Notes under the pieces: generated by a model
What the model saw: only the letters and a program-made list of their open reading frames with translations
Databases searched by the model: none
Told to the model about the DNA's origin: nothing
Shown: one piece after another, positions 1 through 7,350 of the stretch
Numbering within the stretch: the first letter of the stretch is position 1
How the letters are laid out: each line of letters opens with the position of its first letter
Source of the DNA: Paraburkholderia nodosa
GTDB taxonomy: Bacteria; Pseudomonadota; Gammaproteobacteria; Burkholderiales; Burkholderiaceae
DNA length: 64,000 bases
Reading direction: 5' to 3'
Assembly (NCBI RefSeq): GCF_001718195.1
Contig: NZ_MCNV01000004.1
Location: 186,001 to 250,000, forward strand
Position numbers and translations under genes: made by a program

Positions 1-403
1 AGTTCTCGATGGAAAGGGCAATTTCGCCGGGCGCCTGGTGAGCCGGCGACGCTCTGACCAAGGCGAGAAATGCATAGCTCCACGAACGGTTCAGGTCGGT
101 CGCCTGCCAGTCCATCCATTGATCGACGCGAGCCCGCTCGCACGCATCGGCAGGATAGAGATGCGCGCCGCCATAGCGGGACGCCAGATAGCGGATGATG
201 GTGTTCGACTCCCACAGCACGAAATCGCCGTCCCTGATGACCGGCACGAGCGCGTTGGGATTCAATGCGAGGAACTCCGGCGTATGCTTCGAGCGAAAGC
301 CCGAGCCCCAATCCTCGCGCTCGAAGGGCAGGTTTAATTCGACACAGGTCCAGAGCACCTTGCGAACGTTGATGGACGATGCTTTGCCGAGGATGTTGAG
401 CAT
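1..403 (-). CDS. Glutathione S-transferase, N-terminal part (cut by window edge)
   Basis: Read on the minus strand from the ATG at 403, this frame stays open to the window edge and gives the first 134 residues of a cytosolic glutathione S-transferase. It shows the thioredoxin-like N-domain: a start [18 protein letters not shown], the cis-proline loop NPNALVPVI and the glutathione-binding ESNTIIRYL. The usual GST is about 200-220 residues, so the C-terminal helical domain lies outside the window. GSTs of this kind conjugate or reduce electrophiles with glutathione in the cytoplasm; the substrate cannot be told. It is divergent from a second, different GST starting at 578. No strong Shine-Dalgarno is visible before the ATG. 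Confidence 0.85.
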   Translation of the reverse strand, partial: MLNILGKASSINVRKVLWTCVELNLPFEREDWGSGFRSKHTPEFLALNPNALVPVIRDGDFVLWESNTIIRYLASRYGGAHLYPADACERARVDQWMDWQATDLNRSWSYAFLALVRASPAHQAPGEIALSIEN

Positions 404-577
404 ATCGAAAGGAAAGAAGAGGGAGCCGCGCCCGTGCACGATACGTCATGCATGTGGCCGCGGCCATGTACAGTTCCCCGAACATGCGCCGCTGCAGTTC
501 CCGGCAACGCTTGCAATCCGCACGCAACCGGTGCATGGTTCAACGACTTTCCCCGGCTCGAACCAGGAGACTCGACG

Positions 578-1237
578 ATGCCGCTCGCGCTATATGGACA
601 TCCGTTTTCCTCGTACACGCAGAAAGTGTTCATCGCGCTGTATGAGAACGACACACCCTTCGAGTTCCGCGGCGTCGGTCCGGATTCTCCCGAGCATACG
701 GCGCAGTGGCTGCAACGCTGGCCGCTGCGCAAGTTTCCGGTGCTCGTGGACGGCGAGCGCAACGTTGCGGAAACCAGCATCATCATCGAATACCTGCAGC
801 TCGCGCATCCCGGGCCGGTGCGCCTGCTGCCCGCCGATCCCGTGGCCGCGCTCGACGTGCGCTTTCTGGACCGCTTCTTCGACCTGCATGTCATGACGCC
901 CGTGCAGCGCGCCGTGGATGGCGCGTTGACCGGCGATCCGGCGCGGCGCGACGAAGGGCGCGCCTTTGCCGAGGAAAAACTCGAGCTCGCTTATGCATGG
1001 CTCGAAGGCCGCCTCGCGGGCAAGACGTGGGCAGCGGGCGAGGACTATACGATGGCGGACTGCGCCGGGTCTTCATCGCTTTTCTATGCTGACTGGACGC
1101 ATCGCATCGCCCCGACCTATCCCGTCCTGCGCGCCTATCGCGAGCGCCTGCTCGCGCGGCCTTCGTTCGCGCGGGCCGTGAACGAGGCGCGGCCATATCG
1201 TCCGCTCTTTCCGCTCGGCGCACCGGATCGCGATTGA
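578..1237 (+). CDS. Glutathione S-transferase family protein
   Basis: A 219-residue protein of normal GST length. The N-terminal thioredoxin fold starts GHPFSSYTQKVFIAL, with the putative catalytic Ser in the SSY stretch, then RKFPVLVDG with the cis-proline and ETSIIIEYL with the acid-Ser pair that holds the glutathione gamma-glutamyl group. The helical C-domain follows. The start at 578 is chosen over an in-frame ATG at 434 because AGGAGA sits 7 bases before it and the fold starts exactly there. It probably detoxifies electrophiles in the cytosol. It is followed by a strong bidirectional terminator at 1280-1315. Confidence 0.9.
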   Translation: MPLALYGHPFSSYTQKVFIALYENDTPFEFRGVGPDSPEHTAQWLQRWPLRKFPVLVDGERNVAETSIIIEYLQLAHPGPVRLLPADPVAALDVRFLDRFFDLHVMTPVQRAVDGALTGDPARRDEGRAFAEEKLELAYAWLEGRLAGKTWAAGEDYTMADCAGSSSLFYADWTHRIAPTYPVLRAYRERLLARPSFARAVNEARPYRPLFPLGAPDRD

Positions 1238-1279
1238 AGCGATTCGTTCAGGGATGCGAAGTAAATGCGGCGCCATTGT

Positions 1280-1315
1280 GAAAGAGGCTTGCACGATGCC
1301 ATGCAAGCCTCTTTC
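1280..1315. terminator. Bidirectional hairpin terminator
   Basis: A perfect 14-bp inverted repeat, GAAAGAGGCTTGCA and its complement, encloses an 8-base loop. A and T runs at the outer ends of the stem let it work in both directions. It lies between the convergent GST (ending 1237) and the small minus-strand gene (ending 1333). Confidence 0.75.
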
Positions 1316-1332
1316 GTGTTACAGACACTAGA

Positions 1333-1521
1333 TCAACCCACCGAAGGCTCCCCTTCGCCGGACTGCTTGCCCGGGCGGTCGGCGGGCGACTGCTTGCGCG
1401 ACTTGTCATCGCGCTCGGGCATGGCGCTGCGCTGGTCGTCGCTGTGCTCGGTGGGTTTCTGCTGGTTTTCGTTCGCTTTGCTGGCGCCCTGTTCATGGCG
1501 CTTCGGGTTGCTGGCGGTCAT
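1333..1521 (-). CDS. Small hydrophilic protein of unknown function
   Basis: A 62-residue, highly charged protein rich in Gln, Lys, Arg, Ser and Glu, with no hydrophobic segment and little predicted fold. The start at 1521 is set by the Shine-Dalgarno GGGAGAGGAACG directly upstream; longer in-frame versions start at weaker sites. It lies 67 bases downstream of the CGNR gene on the same strand and may share its transcript. I do not recognise a named family. Similar short, disordered, cytosolic proteins are common in Burkholderia genomes, and some respond to stress, but nothing in the sequence fixes a function. Confidence 0.6.
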   Translation of the reverse strand: MTASNPKRHEQGASKANENQQKPTEHSDDQRSAMPERDDKSRKQSPADRPGKQSGEGEPSVG

Positions 1522-1588
1522 CGTTCCTCTCCCATTCCGGTAGGTCCGCCAGATCCCGCAAGGCTCGCGCCCGGCGCGCGAATACGTT

Positions 1589-2221
1589 CTACGCGCTTTC
1601 ACGCTCCTTGAGCCGTTTGCGGTGCGCGGCCACTTTGGCGCGATTCCCGCAGATCGCCATGCTGCACCAGCGGCGCGCGTGCCCGCGCGTGTGGTCGGCG
1701 AACAGGAGGGTGCATTTCGGGCCTTCGCAGGCTTTCACGTGCGTGAAGTCCTGCTCGCCGACGAGTTTCGCCAGCGCCTCGGCAATGGGCATCAAGAGCG
1801 ATTCCGGCGTTTTCCAGCGGCGACTCACGCGGTATTCGAACGTCGCCGCGCCGTCACTGCCGACCGCAACGACTTCGCCATAGCGGTCGTCACGCGCGAG
1901 CAGATCGTTGAGCGGCGCGAGTTCGCCCAGATCGGCGGCGGCGAGCGGCCGGCCTTTTCTGTCTCGCACGAAGGACCTGAACCATTCACGTAGCGCGCGC
2001 GCCTCGCCCGCGACGGTGTCGAACCCGGCCGCGGTGAACTGCGCGCGCAGCGTAGCAAGCGCCGGCGCGGGGACCATGCCCGCCTGTGCGAGCCAGGACA
2101 GCAAACCTTCGCCGTCGGCGATCCAGTCGATGGGAACGTCCACCGGTGTGGCAACCGAGTTCAGGAAGTCGAGCCCAGGCGCGTCGGCCACGAATATCGC
2201 CGGTATGGGGCGGTAGTCCAT
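1589..2221 (-). CDS. CGNR zinc-finger / ABATE-domain protein, probable transcriptional regulator
   Basis: A 210-residue protein. Residues 10-130 resemble the ABATE domain (formerly DUF1470) found with this zinc finger. The C-terminus carries the CGNR zinc finger: Cys165 and Cys170, then Cys186 and Cys191 in the signature CGNR (191-194), followed by the basic KVAAHRKRLKE. Families of this type are thought to be stress-related, DNA-binding regulators, but few have been tested. The gene is divergent from an alpha/beta hydrolase. The 171-bp gap between them holds GTTAC/GTAAC repeats that could be its operator, so local regulation of the hydrolase is a reasonable inference. Confidence 0.85.
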   Translation of the reverse strand: MDYRPIPAIFVADAPGLDFLNSVATPVDVPIDWIADGEGLLSWLAQAGMVPAPALATLRAQFTAAGFDTVAGEARALREWFRSFVRDRKGRPLAAADLGELAPLNDLLARDDRYGEVVAVGSDGAATFEYRVSRRWKTPESLLMPIAEALAKLVGEQDFTHVKACEGPKCTLLFADHTRGHARRWCSMAICGNRAKVAAHRKRLKERESA

Positions 2222-2258
2222 TTTCTTGCTGCAAAAGGGTAATCAGGGTGCATTCAGT

Positions 2259-2332
2259 GTAACCGTCAAAATCGTTCTTGACAAGTTACATCACGGATTA
2301 GTAACCTCTACAACACGACCAACACGGTTACA
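2259..2332. promoter_or_regulatory. Divergent promoter region with repeated GTAAC/GTTAC elements
   Basis: Between the CGNR gene and the hydrolase gene lie GTAACC at 2259-2264, GTTAC at 2285-2289 paired with GTAAC at 2301-2305 (inverted, 21 bp in all) and GGTTAC at 2327-2332. A TTGACA box at 2278-2283 could be the -35 element of the rightward promoter, which puts the inverted repeat over the spacer and -10 region, a position where a bound protein would repress. No good -10 match is visible. The repeats are read directly; assigning them to the CGNR protein is inference. Confidence 0.45.
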
Positions 2333-2345
2333 TAAGGAGCGAAGC

Positions 2346-2396
2346 ATGTCTCACGGTAAAGCGAGCTTTTCCGTTCATCTCTGGAGGAACCCATGA
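2346..2396 (+). CDS. 16-codon leader ORF overlapping the hydrolase start
   Basis: An ATG at 2346 follows a near-perfect Shine-Dalgarno (AAGGAG, 2334-2339, 6-base spacing) and opens a 16-residue ORF, MSHGKASFSVHLWRNP. Its TGA stop overlaps the hydrolase ATG in the sequence ATGA. The hydrolase has its own GGAGG inside this ORF. The layout fits translational coupling, or a minigene that raises or gates hydrolase translation. No clear amino-acid run suggests classical attenuation. Whether the peptide itself matters is unknown. Confidence 0.5.
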   Translation: MSHGKASFSVHLWRNP

Positions 2397-3244
2397 CTGC
2401 CATTGCCTACCGCCGCGCCGATGTCGACGGCTACAACGTGTTCTACCGGGAAGCCGGGCGCGTCGGCGCGCCGAAGCTCCTGCTGTTGCACGGCTTTCCG
2501 AGCGCCGGCCACATGTTCCGCGACCTCATTCCGAAGCTGGCCGACCGCTTTCATATCGTCGCGCCGGATCTGCCGGGCTTCGGTCAATCGGACTTGCCGG
2601 ACCGAGAGGAATTCGCATACACGTTCGAGAATATTGCGAAGGTGATGGCGCGCTTCACCGAGCGCATCGGCTTCGACCGGTTCGCGGTGTACGTATTCGA
2701 CTACGGCGCGCCCACGGGCTTTCGCCTCGCGCTTGCGCATCCCGAGCGCATCACGGCGATCATTTCGCAAAACGGCAACGCCTACGAGGAAGGCCTGAGT
2801 GACGGCTGGAATCCGATTCGCGCTTACTGGCAGGACGCGTCGCCGGCCAACCGAGAGGCACTGCGTGCGCTGCTCTCGCGCGAAGCGACGATCTGGCAAT
2901 ACACGCACGGCGTGCCCGATGCGTCGGCGGTGTCGCCGGACGGCTATTCGCTCGATGACTACTATATGAACCGCCCCGGCGCGCACGAGATCCAGCTCGA
3001 CTTGTTCCGCGACTACCGGAACAACGTTGCGCTCTACCCTGAATTTCAGGCGTATTTCCGCACGCATCGGCCGCCGTTTCTCGCCGTGTGGGGTAAGAAC
3101 GATCCGTTCTTCCTGCCGCCCGGCGCGCAGGCGTACAAGCGCGACTTGCCGCTAGCCGTGGTGCGCTTTTTCGACACCGGCCACTTCGCGCTGGAAACGC
3201 ACGCCGACGAGATTGCCGCCGCGATCAGGGAATTTCTCGAATGA
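2393..3244 (+). CDS. Alpha/beta hydrolase, epoxide hydrolase / haloalkane dehalogenase type
   Basis: A 283-residue alpha/beta-hydrolase-fold enzyme. The oxyanion-hole HGFP motif is at residues 33-36. The nucleophile is Asp103 in VFDYGAPTG, in place of the Ser of esterases, which points to the epoxide hydrolase, haloalkane and fluoroacetate dehalogenase branch. The catalytic His is His264 in DTGHFALE. Such enzymes form an alkyl-enzyme ester on the Asp and hydrolyse it. The substrate cannot be read from sequence. It is preceded by a coupled leader ORF and is divergent from a CGNR regulator. Confidence 0.88.
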   Translation: MTAIAYRRADVDGYNVFYREAGRVGAPKLLLLHGFPSAGHMFRDLIPKLADRFHIVAPDLPGFGQSDLPDREEFAYTFENIAKVMARFTERIGFDRFAVYVFDYGAPTGFRLALAHPERITAIISQNGNAYEEGLSDGWNPIRAYWQDASPANREALRALLSREATIWQYTHGVPDASAVSPDGYSLDDYYMNRPGAHEIQLDLFRDYRNNVALYPEFQAYFRTHRPPFLAVWGKNDPFFLPPGAQAYKRDLPLAVVRFFDTGHFALETHADEIAAAIREFLE

Positions 3245-3486
3245 TGGGGACTCCTGATTGTTTGTGCGAAACGAACATCGGCCCGATGAGCGAAGGGCTT
3301 CGGGGCATTTGCAAACATGGCGGTTTTAATGCTTTAGTTAAGCTGCGGTTACACAGCCATGGCCTTCATTCATGTTGCATTGGATGTCTTGTGCCGACAA
3401 CGGCACCAATTTCACGCTGAGGTCGTTCCGGAGCAAGCGACTAATATAGGAATACCGATTACCCGGTGCGTGAAGGAGTTGCAAAC

Positions 3487-4662
3487 ATGAAAAAGCTTGC
3501 GCTTATGTTGCTTCCTGTTCCGCTCACCATGTTGGCTCCGGTCGCTCACGCGCAAAGCAGCGTTACCCTGTACGGCGTGATCGACGAAGCCTTTCAGTTC
3601 GTCCACAACGCCGACGCTCAGGGCAACAATCTGTATCGGATGCAAGGTGGCAATCTGCAAGGGTCCCGCTGGGGCTTGAAGGGAACGGAAGATCTGGGCG
3701 GCGGCCTGAAAGCGATCTTCCAGCTGGAAAGCGGATTCGACATCAATAGCGGCAAGATGGGCAACTACAACGGCAATACCTTGCTATTTGGCCGTCAAGC
3801 CTTCGTAGGATTGACGCACCAGCAGTATGGAACGCTGACACTGGGTCGCCAGTACGACCCGGTCGTCGACATGGTTCAGCCGCTTACCGCAGACAATTAC
3901 TGGGGCAGCACCTTCACCACGCCGGGCGACGTGGACAACAACGACAACAGCTCTCGTACGAACAATGCGATCAAGTATCTCTCGCCGCAATTCGCGGGCT
4001 TCCAGATCGAAGGCATGTATGCGTTCGGCGGCGTCGCGGGCGCGACAGGTTCGCAGCAGACCTGGTCGGCCGCGGCAAGCTATGTGACTGGCTCATTCAG
4101 CATCGCGGCGGGCTACGTCCGCATGACTAACGCCAACTCCACGATTCCTCGCACCGGCTGGACCAGCACCTCGGACGGCACCTTCGACGGCGGTTTTCAG
4201 AACCTCGCCTATGAAACCGCCAAGTGGGTCGGCATTGGTTCCGTTGCCCTGCAATACGTGGCCGGACCGTTTACGTTCGGCGGCCGGTATAGCAACGCGC
4301 AGTACAAGGCGGACTCGCAATCGCTTTTCCCATCCAACCAGCGCTACAACGTCGCTGCCGGTTTCGTGAACTACGCGGTTACGCCTGCGTCGCTCATCGG
4401 TGTTGGCTATACGTGGACGCACAGCGCGGGCGACACCTCGGCGACCTATAACCAGGTCTCGCTGGGCGGCGACTACAACCTCTCCAAGCGTACCGACGTG
4501 TACCTCGTCGGCGCGTGGCAGCACGCCAACGGCACGCAGCGCGTACCGACCGCAACGGGTTCCATCCTGACCACCGCGGTCGCTTCCGTGGCGGACTATG
4601 GGCTGAACGGCAACTCGAGTTCGCAAATCATGGTGAGCCTCGGCATCCGCCACAAGTTCTGA
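3487..4662 (+). CDS. Outer-membrane porin, Gram-negative (OmpC-like/Porin_4) family
   Basis: A 391-residue trimeric-porin subunit of the kind abundant in Burkholderia. A signal peptide ends in VAHA before QSSVTLYGVIDEAF, the first strand. GSRWGLKGTEDLGGGLKAIF and FGRQAFVGL are the conserved second and third strands, and the C-terminal strand ends SLGIRHKF with the terminal Phe needed by the BAM complex. The ATG at 3487 is chosen because GAAGGAG precedes it and the signal peptide starts there. It forms a diffusion channel for small hydrophilic solutes; specificity is unknown. It is monocistronic, with a GC-rich hairpin downstream. Confidence 0.93.
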   Translation: MKKLALMLLPVPLTMLAPVAHAQSSVTLYGVIDEAFQFVHNADAQGNNLYRMQGGNLQGSRWGLKGTEDLGGGLKAIFQLESGFDINSGKMGNYNGNTLLFGRQAFVGLTHQQYGTLTLGRQYDPVVDMVQPLTADNYWGSTFTTPGDVDNNDNSSRTNNAIKYLSPQFAGFQIEGMYAFGGVAGATGSQQTWSAAASYVTGSFSIAAGYVRMTNANSTIPRTGWTSTSDGTFDGGFQNLAYETAKWVGIGSVALQYVAGPFTFGGRYSNAQYKADSQSLFPSNQRYNVAAGFVNYAVTPASLIGVGYTWTHSAGDTSATYNQVSLGGDYNLSKRTDVYLVGAWQHANGTQRVPTATGSILTTAVASVADYGLNGNSSSQIMVSLGIRHKF

Positions 4663-4683
4663 GTCACTGCAGCCTTTCTTCTA

Positions 4684-4728
4684 CGCCCGCCGCACCGCAT
4701 GGCCGTTCCGGCCGTGCGACGGCGGGCG
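4684..4728 (+). terminator. GC-rich hairpin after porin gene
   Basis: A 9-bp arm CGCCCGCCG pairs with CGGCGGGCG, and an inner GGCCG/CGGCC continues the stem around a TTC loop. It starts 22 bases after the porin stop. There is no U-run, only CTTC, so termination may be weak or the hairpin may protect the mRNA 3' end. Confidence 0.4.
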
Positions 4729-4763
4729 CTTCATGGCGCCTGCCTGTCCCTATGGGGGACGGT

Positions 4764-4790
4764 AGGACCATGGTCTGATTGTCTTCGCCG
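4764..4790. promoter_or_regulatory. Copy 1 of a shared partly palindromic motif (RGACCANRGTCYKATT)
   Basis: The core GACCATGGTC is a perfect 10-bp palindrome, followed by TGATTGTC. It lies about 185 bases upstream of the glycine-zipper gene. Closely similar sequences occur at 5460-5480 and 14302-14320, also upstream of small envelope-protein genes. Probably a binding site for one regulator or sigma factor; which one is not known. Confidence 0.4.
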
Positions 4791-4952
4791 TGCCGCTCCC
4801 ACATCATTGAACAGACCACTGCGCCGGTTGCACGGCGCGGTGTTCGTCCCGCATTCGGGCGTCGTGCCGGAGGCACGACTGTCATTGTCCAATCTCCCGC
4901 CGATAGCAGCAGGCGTAATCGGCGCGATCTCGCACGCGCTCAAGGAGTTGAT

Positions 4953-5426
4953 ATGGATACCTATATAAATTGTCGGGCCGGCGCCCTGTGCGCCGCCGTG
5001 CTGCTTTTGATGAGTGCCGCGCAGGCAACGCCTATTGCGTATCCCGCGAAGGGGCAGAGCGCGCAGCAACAGCACTCGGACGAATCGGCATGCTACTCGT
5101 GGGCCAGGAGTAACACGGGCATTGACCCGAAACAGGTCGCGTCGACGCCACCGCCGCCTTCGGGGCCGGCGGTGGGCGGCGGCCAGCGTGTCCAGGGCGC
5201 GGCGCGCGGCGCGGCGGGCGGCGCGGTGATCGGCGCGATCACCGGCGATGCGGGCAGGGGCGCGGCAGTGGGCGCGGCGGCCGGCACGATGGTGGGCGGC
5301 TCACGCGCGCGCCAGGAACGGCGTGCCCAGCAGGCCAACGCGCAGCAACAGCAGCAGGGCGCGATCGACACGTTCAACCGCGCGTTTGCCGCGTGCATGC
5401 AAGGGCGCGGCTACACGGTGCAGTAG
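4953..5426 (+). CDS. Glycine-zipper protein, exported
   Basis: A 157-residue envelope protein. A signal peptide (residues 1 to about 25, ending SAAQA) is followed by a short region with Cys47 and a Pro/Gly linker. Residues 82-116 form a glycine zipper of GxxxG and GxxxA steps, able to pack as tight transmembrane or amyloid-like helices. Then come a Gln-rich stretch (126-136), FNRAFAACMQGRGY with Cys148, and the end. This resembles the YMGG/glycine-zipper families linked to envelope stress. The start at 4953 follows AAGGAG; the upstream in-frame ATG at 4779 has no ribosome-binding site and would disrupt the signal peptide. It may share regulation with the SYLF gene next door. Confidence 0.75.
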   Translation: MDTYINCRAGALCAAVLLLMSAAQATPIAYPAKGQSAQQQHSDESACYSWARSNTGIDPKQVASTPPPPSGPAVGGGQRVQGAARGAAGGAVIGAITGDAGRGAAVGAAAGTMVGGSRARQERRAQQANAQQQQQGAIDTFNRAFAACMQGRGYTVQ

Positions 5427-5459
5427 TGCGCCGTGCATGAAGCGGCCTGAGGCGGCGTA

Positions 5460-5480
5460 AGACCAAGGTCCGATTTGTCC
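5460..5480. promoter_or_regulatory. Copy 2 of the shared motif
   Basis: AGACCAAGGTC followed by CGATTTGTCC, about 150 bases upstream of the SYLF lipoprotein gene. It matches the copies at 4764 and 14302 in nearly every position of RGACCANRGTCYKATT. Confidence 0.4.
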
Positions 5481-5613
5481 TGTGCGCCGCGTCTGCGACT
5501 ATGTAACTGAACGATGAGCAACGATGTGCGAGCAACGTCTCATTCCCGCGTGACGTTCGATCCGCATGCGTGAGTGCCGTGTCCGGGCTGTCTAAACTCA
5601 ATGGAGGACAACA

Positions 5614-6192
5614 ATGAAGCGACGGATTTTTGTGCTTACGGCGGCGGCCGCGGCCGGGCTCGCTGCAGCGGGTTGCAGCACGACCACGAGCAGTGGGACG
5701 AGCGGCGCGACCGATGCGGCGAAACGCCAGGAGATCGATGCCGCCGTGGACGGCACGATGTCCCGGCTGTTCTCGACTGTCCCGGGCTCGCAGGAACTCG
5801 TTTCGAAGTCGCAAGGCGTGCTGGTCTTTCCATCGGTCGGCAAGGCAGCGTTCATCATTGGCGGGTCGTACGGCCAGGGTGCGTTGCGCGTGGGCGGATC
5901 GACGGTCGGGTACTACAGCACGGCGGCCGCTTCGTTCGGCTTGCAGGCAGGGGTGCAGTCCACTGCCGTGATCTTTCTCTTCATGACGCAGGACTCGCTC
6001 GACAAGTTCCGCAACTCGAAGGGCTGGTCGGTTGGCGGCGATGTTGCCGTTGCGCTCGTCAAGGTCGGTGCGAATGGGCAGATCGACACGCGAACCGCAA
6101 CGGCGCCGGTCCAGGCGATCGTGATGACCAATACGGGCATCATGGCCGATGCGTCGGTCGCTGGCACGAAGGTGACGAAGCTCGATCTGTAA
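5614..6192 (+). CDS. SYLF (Ysc84-like) domain lipoprotein
   Basis: A 192-residue protein with a lipoprotein signal peptide (lipobox AAG-Cys21, CSTTTSS after it), so it is probably anchored in the outer membrane facing the periplasm. Residues 45-190 are a SYLF/Ysc84 domain: SQGVLVFPSVGKAAFIIGG, YGQGALRVGG, FGLQAGVQ, and a C-terminal MADASVAGTKVTKL. SYLF domains bind phospholipids. The next gene starts 12 bases after the stop with its own GGAGG, so the two are probably cotranscribed. A role in envelope lipid homeostasis fits with pqiABC downstream. Confidence 0.88.
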   Translation: MKRRIFVLTAAAAAGLAAAGCSTTTSSGTSGATDAAKRQEIDAAVDGTMSRLFSTVPGSQELVSKSQGVLVFPSVGKAAFIIGGSYGQGALRVGGSTVGYYSTAAASFGLQAGVQSTAVIFLFMTQDSLDKFRNSKGWSVGGDVAVALVKVGANGQIDTRTATAPVQAIVMTNTGIMADASVAGTKVTKLDL

Positions 6193-6204
6193 CAGGAGGT
6201 CGCG

Positions 6205-6795
6205 ATGTCGTACCTCAAATGGATTGTTTCAGCCGTCATCGTTGCCGCGGCGCAGCTTGCCGCGGCTCAGGGCCAGACGACGGCCAACGTGACGCACGAG
6301 CCGGGCAAGGCAACCGTCACCGGCATGCACAAGGTGACGGCGACCATCACGAAGATCGACGCCGATACCCGCACCGTCACGCTCAAGCGTCACGACGGCA
6401 AGCTGGTAGAAGCCGAACTGGGACCGGAGGTCAGAAACTTCGATCAACTAAAGGTCGGCGATGTCGTGACGATGACCTATAAGGAATCACTCACGCTGAG
6501 CCTGAAGAAGGGAGGCGACGGCGAGACCTCGGTGCAGGAAACGCCGCAGGTCGAGCGTGCGGCTGCCGGCGAGAAGCCCGGCGGCATGGTGGGCCGTGAG
6601 GTGAAAGTCACGGCGAATGTCGTAGCGGTCGACACCAAGACGAAAACGGTCACCCTGATGGGCCCCGAAGGGGGAACGATGGATCTGCGGGTCGAGGATC
6701 CCCAGCAGCTTGCAAACGTGCAGGTCGGCGATCAGGTCGAGGCAGTGTATACGGAAGCGTTCGCCGTATCCGTCAAGCCTGCACCACACAAGTAG
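6205..6795 (+). CDS. Exported protein with two tandem beta-rich repeats
   Basis: A 196-residue protein with a signal peptide (ending AAAQG). It is built of two homologous repeats: one starts VTATITKIDADTRTVTLK (about 44-100) and the other VTANVVAVDTKTKTVTLM (about 134-192). Each passes through LKVGDVV or VQVGDQV and ends in an acidic or hydrophobic strand, E.LTLSLK or EAFAVSVK. This is the layout of small periplasmic OB-like barrels of the DUF5666 kind. No catalytic residues stand out. It is placed 12 bases after the SYLF gene and probably belongs to the same transcript. The function is unknown. Confidence 0.75.
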   Translation: MSYLKWIVSAVIVAAAQLAAAQGQTTANVTHEPGKATVTGMHKVTATITKIDADTRTVTLKRHDGKLVEAELGPEVRNFDQLKVGDVVTMTYKESLTLSLKKGGDGETSVQETPQVERAAAGEKPGGMVGREVKVTANVVAVDTKTKTVTLMGPEGGTMDLRVEDPQQLANVQVGDQVEAVYTEAFAVSVKPAPHK

Positions 6796-6891
6796 TCGCG
6801 CATGGAGAAGCCGCTTGCGCTCAGGATGCCGGTCGGCGCGCACGGCGGCGCCGCTCTGGCTGTCCTCACCGGTAACCGAACGCTAAGTCAA

Positions 6892-7278
6892 ATGAACACC
6901 GTGACACGATCCGTGGCCGTCGTCGACGACGAGGAGTCGGTCGGGCGAGCGATCCAGCGCCTGTTGAAGTCGGTCGGCATCGACTCCGACGTGTACACGA
7001 GCGGCGAGGCATTTCTCGGCGCCCTGGCGGCCGCGGCGCCTCACGCGCCCGTGTGCGTGGTCCTCGATATCCAGATGCCCGGCATCAACGGTATCGAGGT
7101 ACAGCGTCGGCTGGGTGGCACCGGCATCCAGTGCATCGTGATTACGGCGCACGACGATGCGCGCGTGCGCGAGCAGGCACAGGCAGCCGGCGCGGTTGCG
7201 TACCTGCGCAAGCCGTTCGACGACTCCGCGCTCATCGGCGCGGTCCATGCGGTGCTGGGCGTGCCGCCGCCGGGCTGA
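6892..7278 (+). CDS. Single-domain response regulator (CheY/FixJ-type receiver)
   Basis: A 128-residue protein that is only a receiver domain: acidic pair in VVDDEE, phospho-acceptor Asp59 in CVVLDIQMPG, the switch Thr in VITAHDD, and Lys107 in LRKPFDD. No output domain follows. It resembles the receiver of FixJ-family regulators. The ATG at 6892 is used because the receiver starts there; it lacks a good Shine-Dalgarno, and an upstream ATG at 6802 would add 30 residues of no recognisable fold. No kinase is adjacent, so its partner is elsewhere. It lies between envelope genes and pqiABC. Confidence 0.8.
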   Translation: MNTVTRSVAVVDDEESVGRAIQRLLKSVGIDSDVYTSGEAFLGALAAAAPHAPVCVVLDIQMPGINGIEVQRRLGGTGIQCIVITAHDDARVREQAQAAGAVAYLRKPFDDSALIGAVHAVLGVPPPG

Positions 7279-7350
7279 CGCCCCGCATGCCGAATCGGTA
7301 CAGCGACGATGAATCGACCACGCCACGACCGGATTCAGGGAGGCCCCGCA

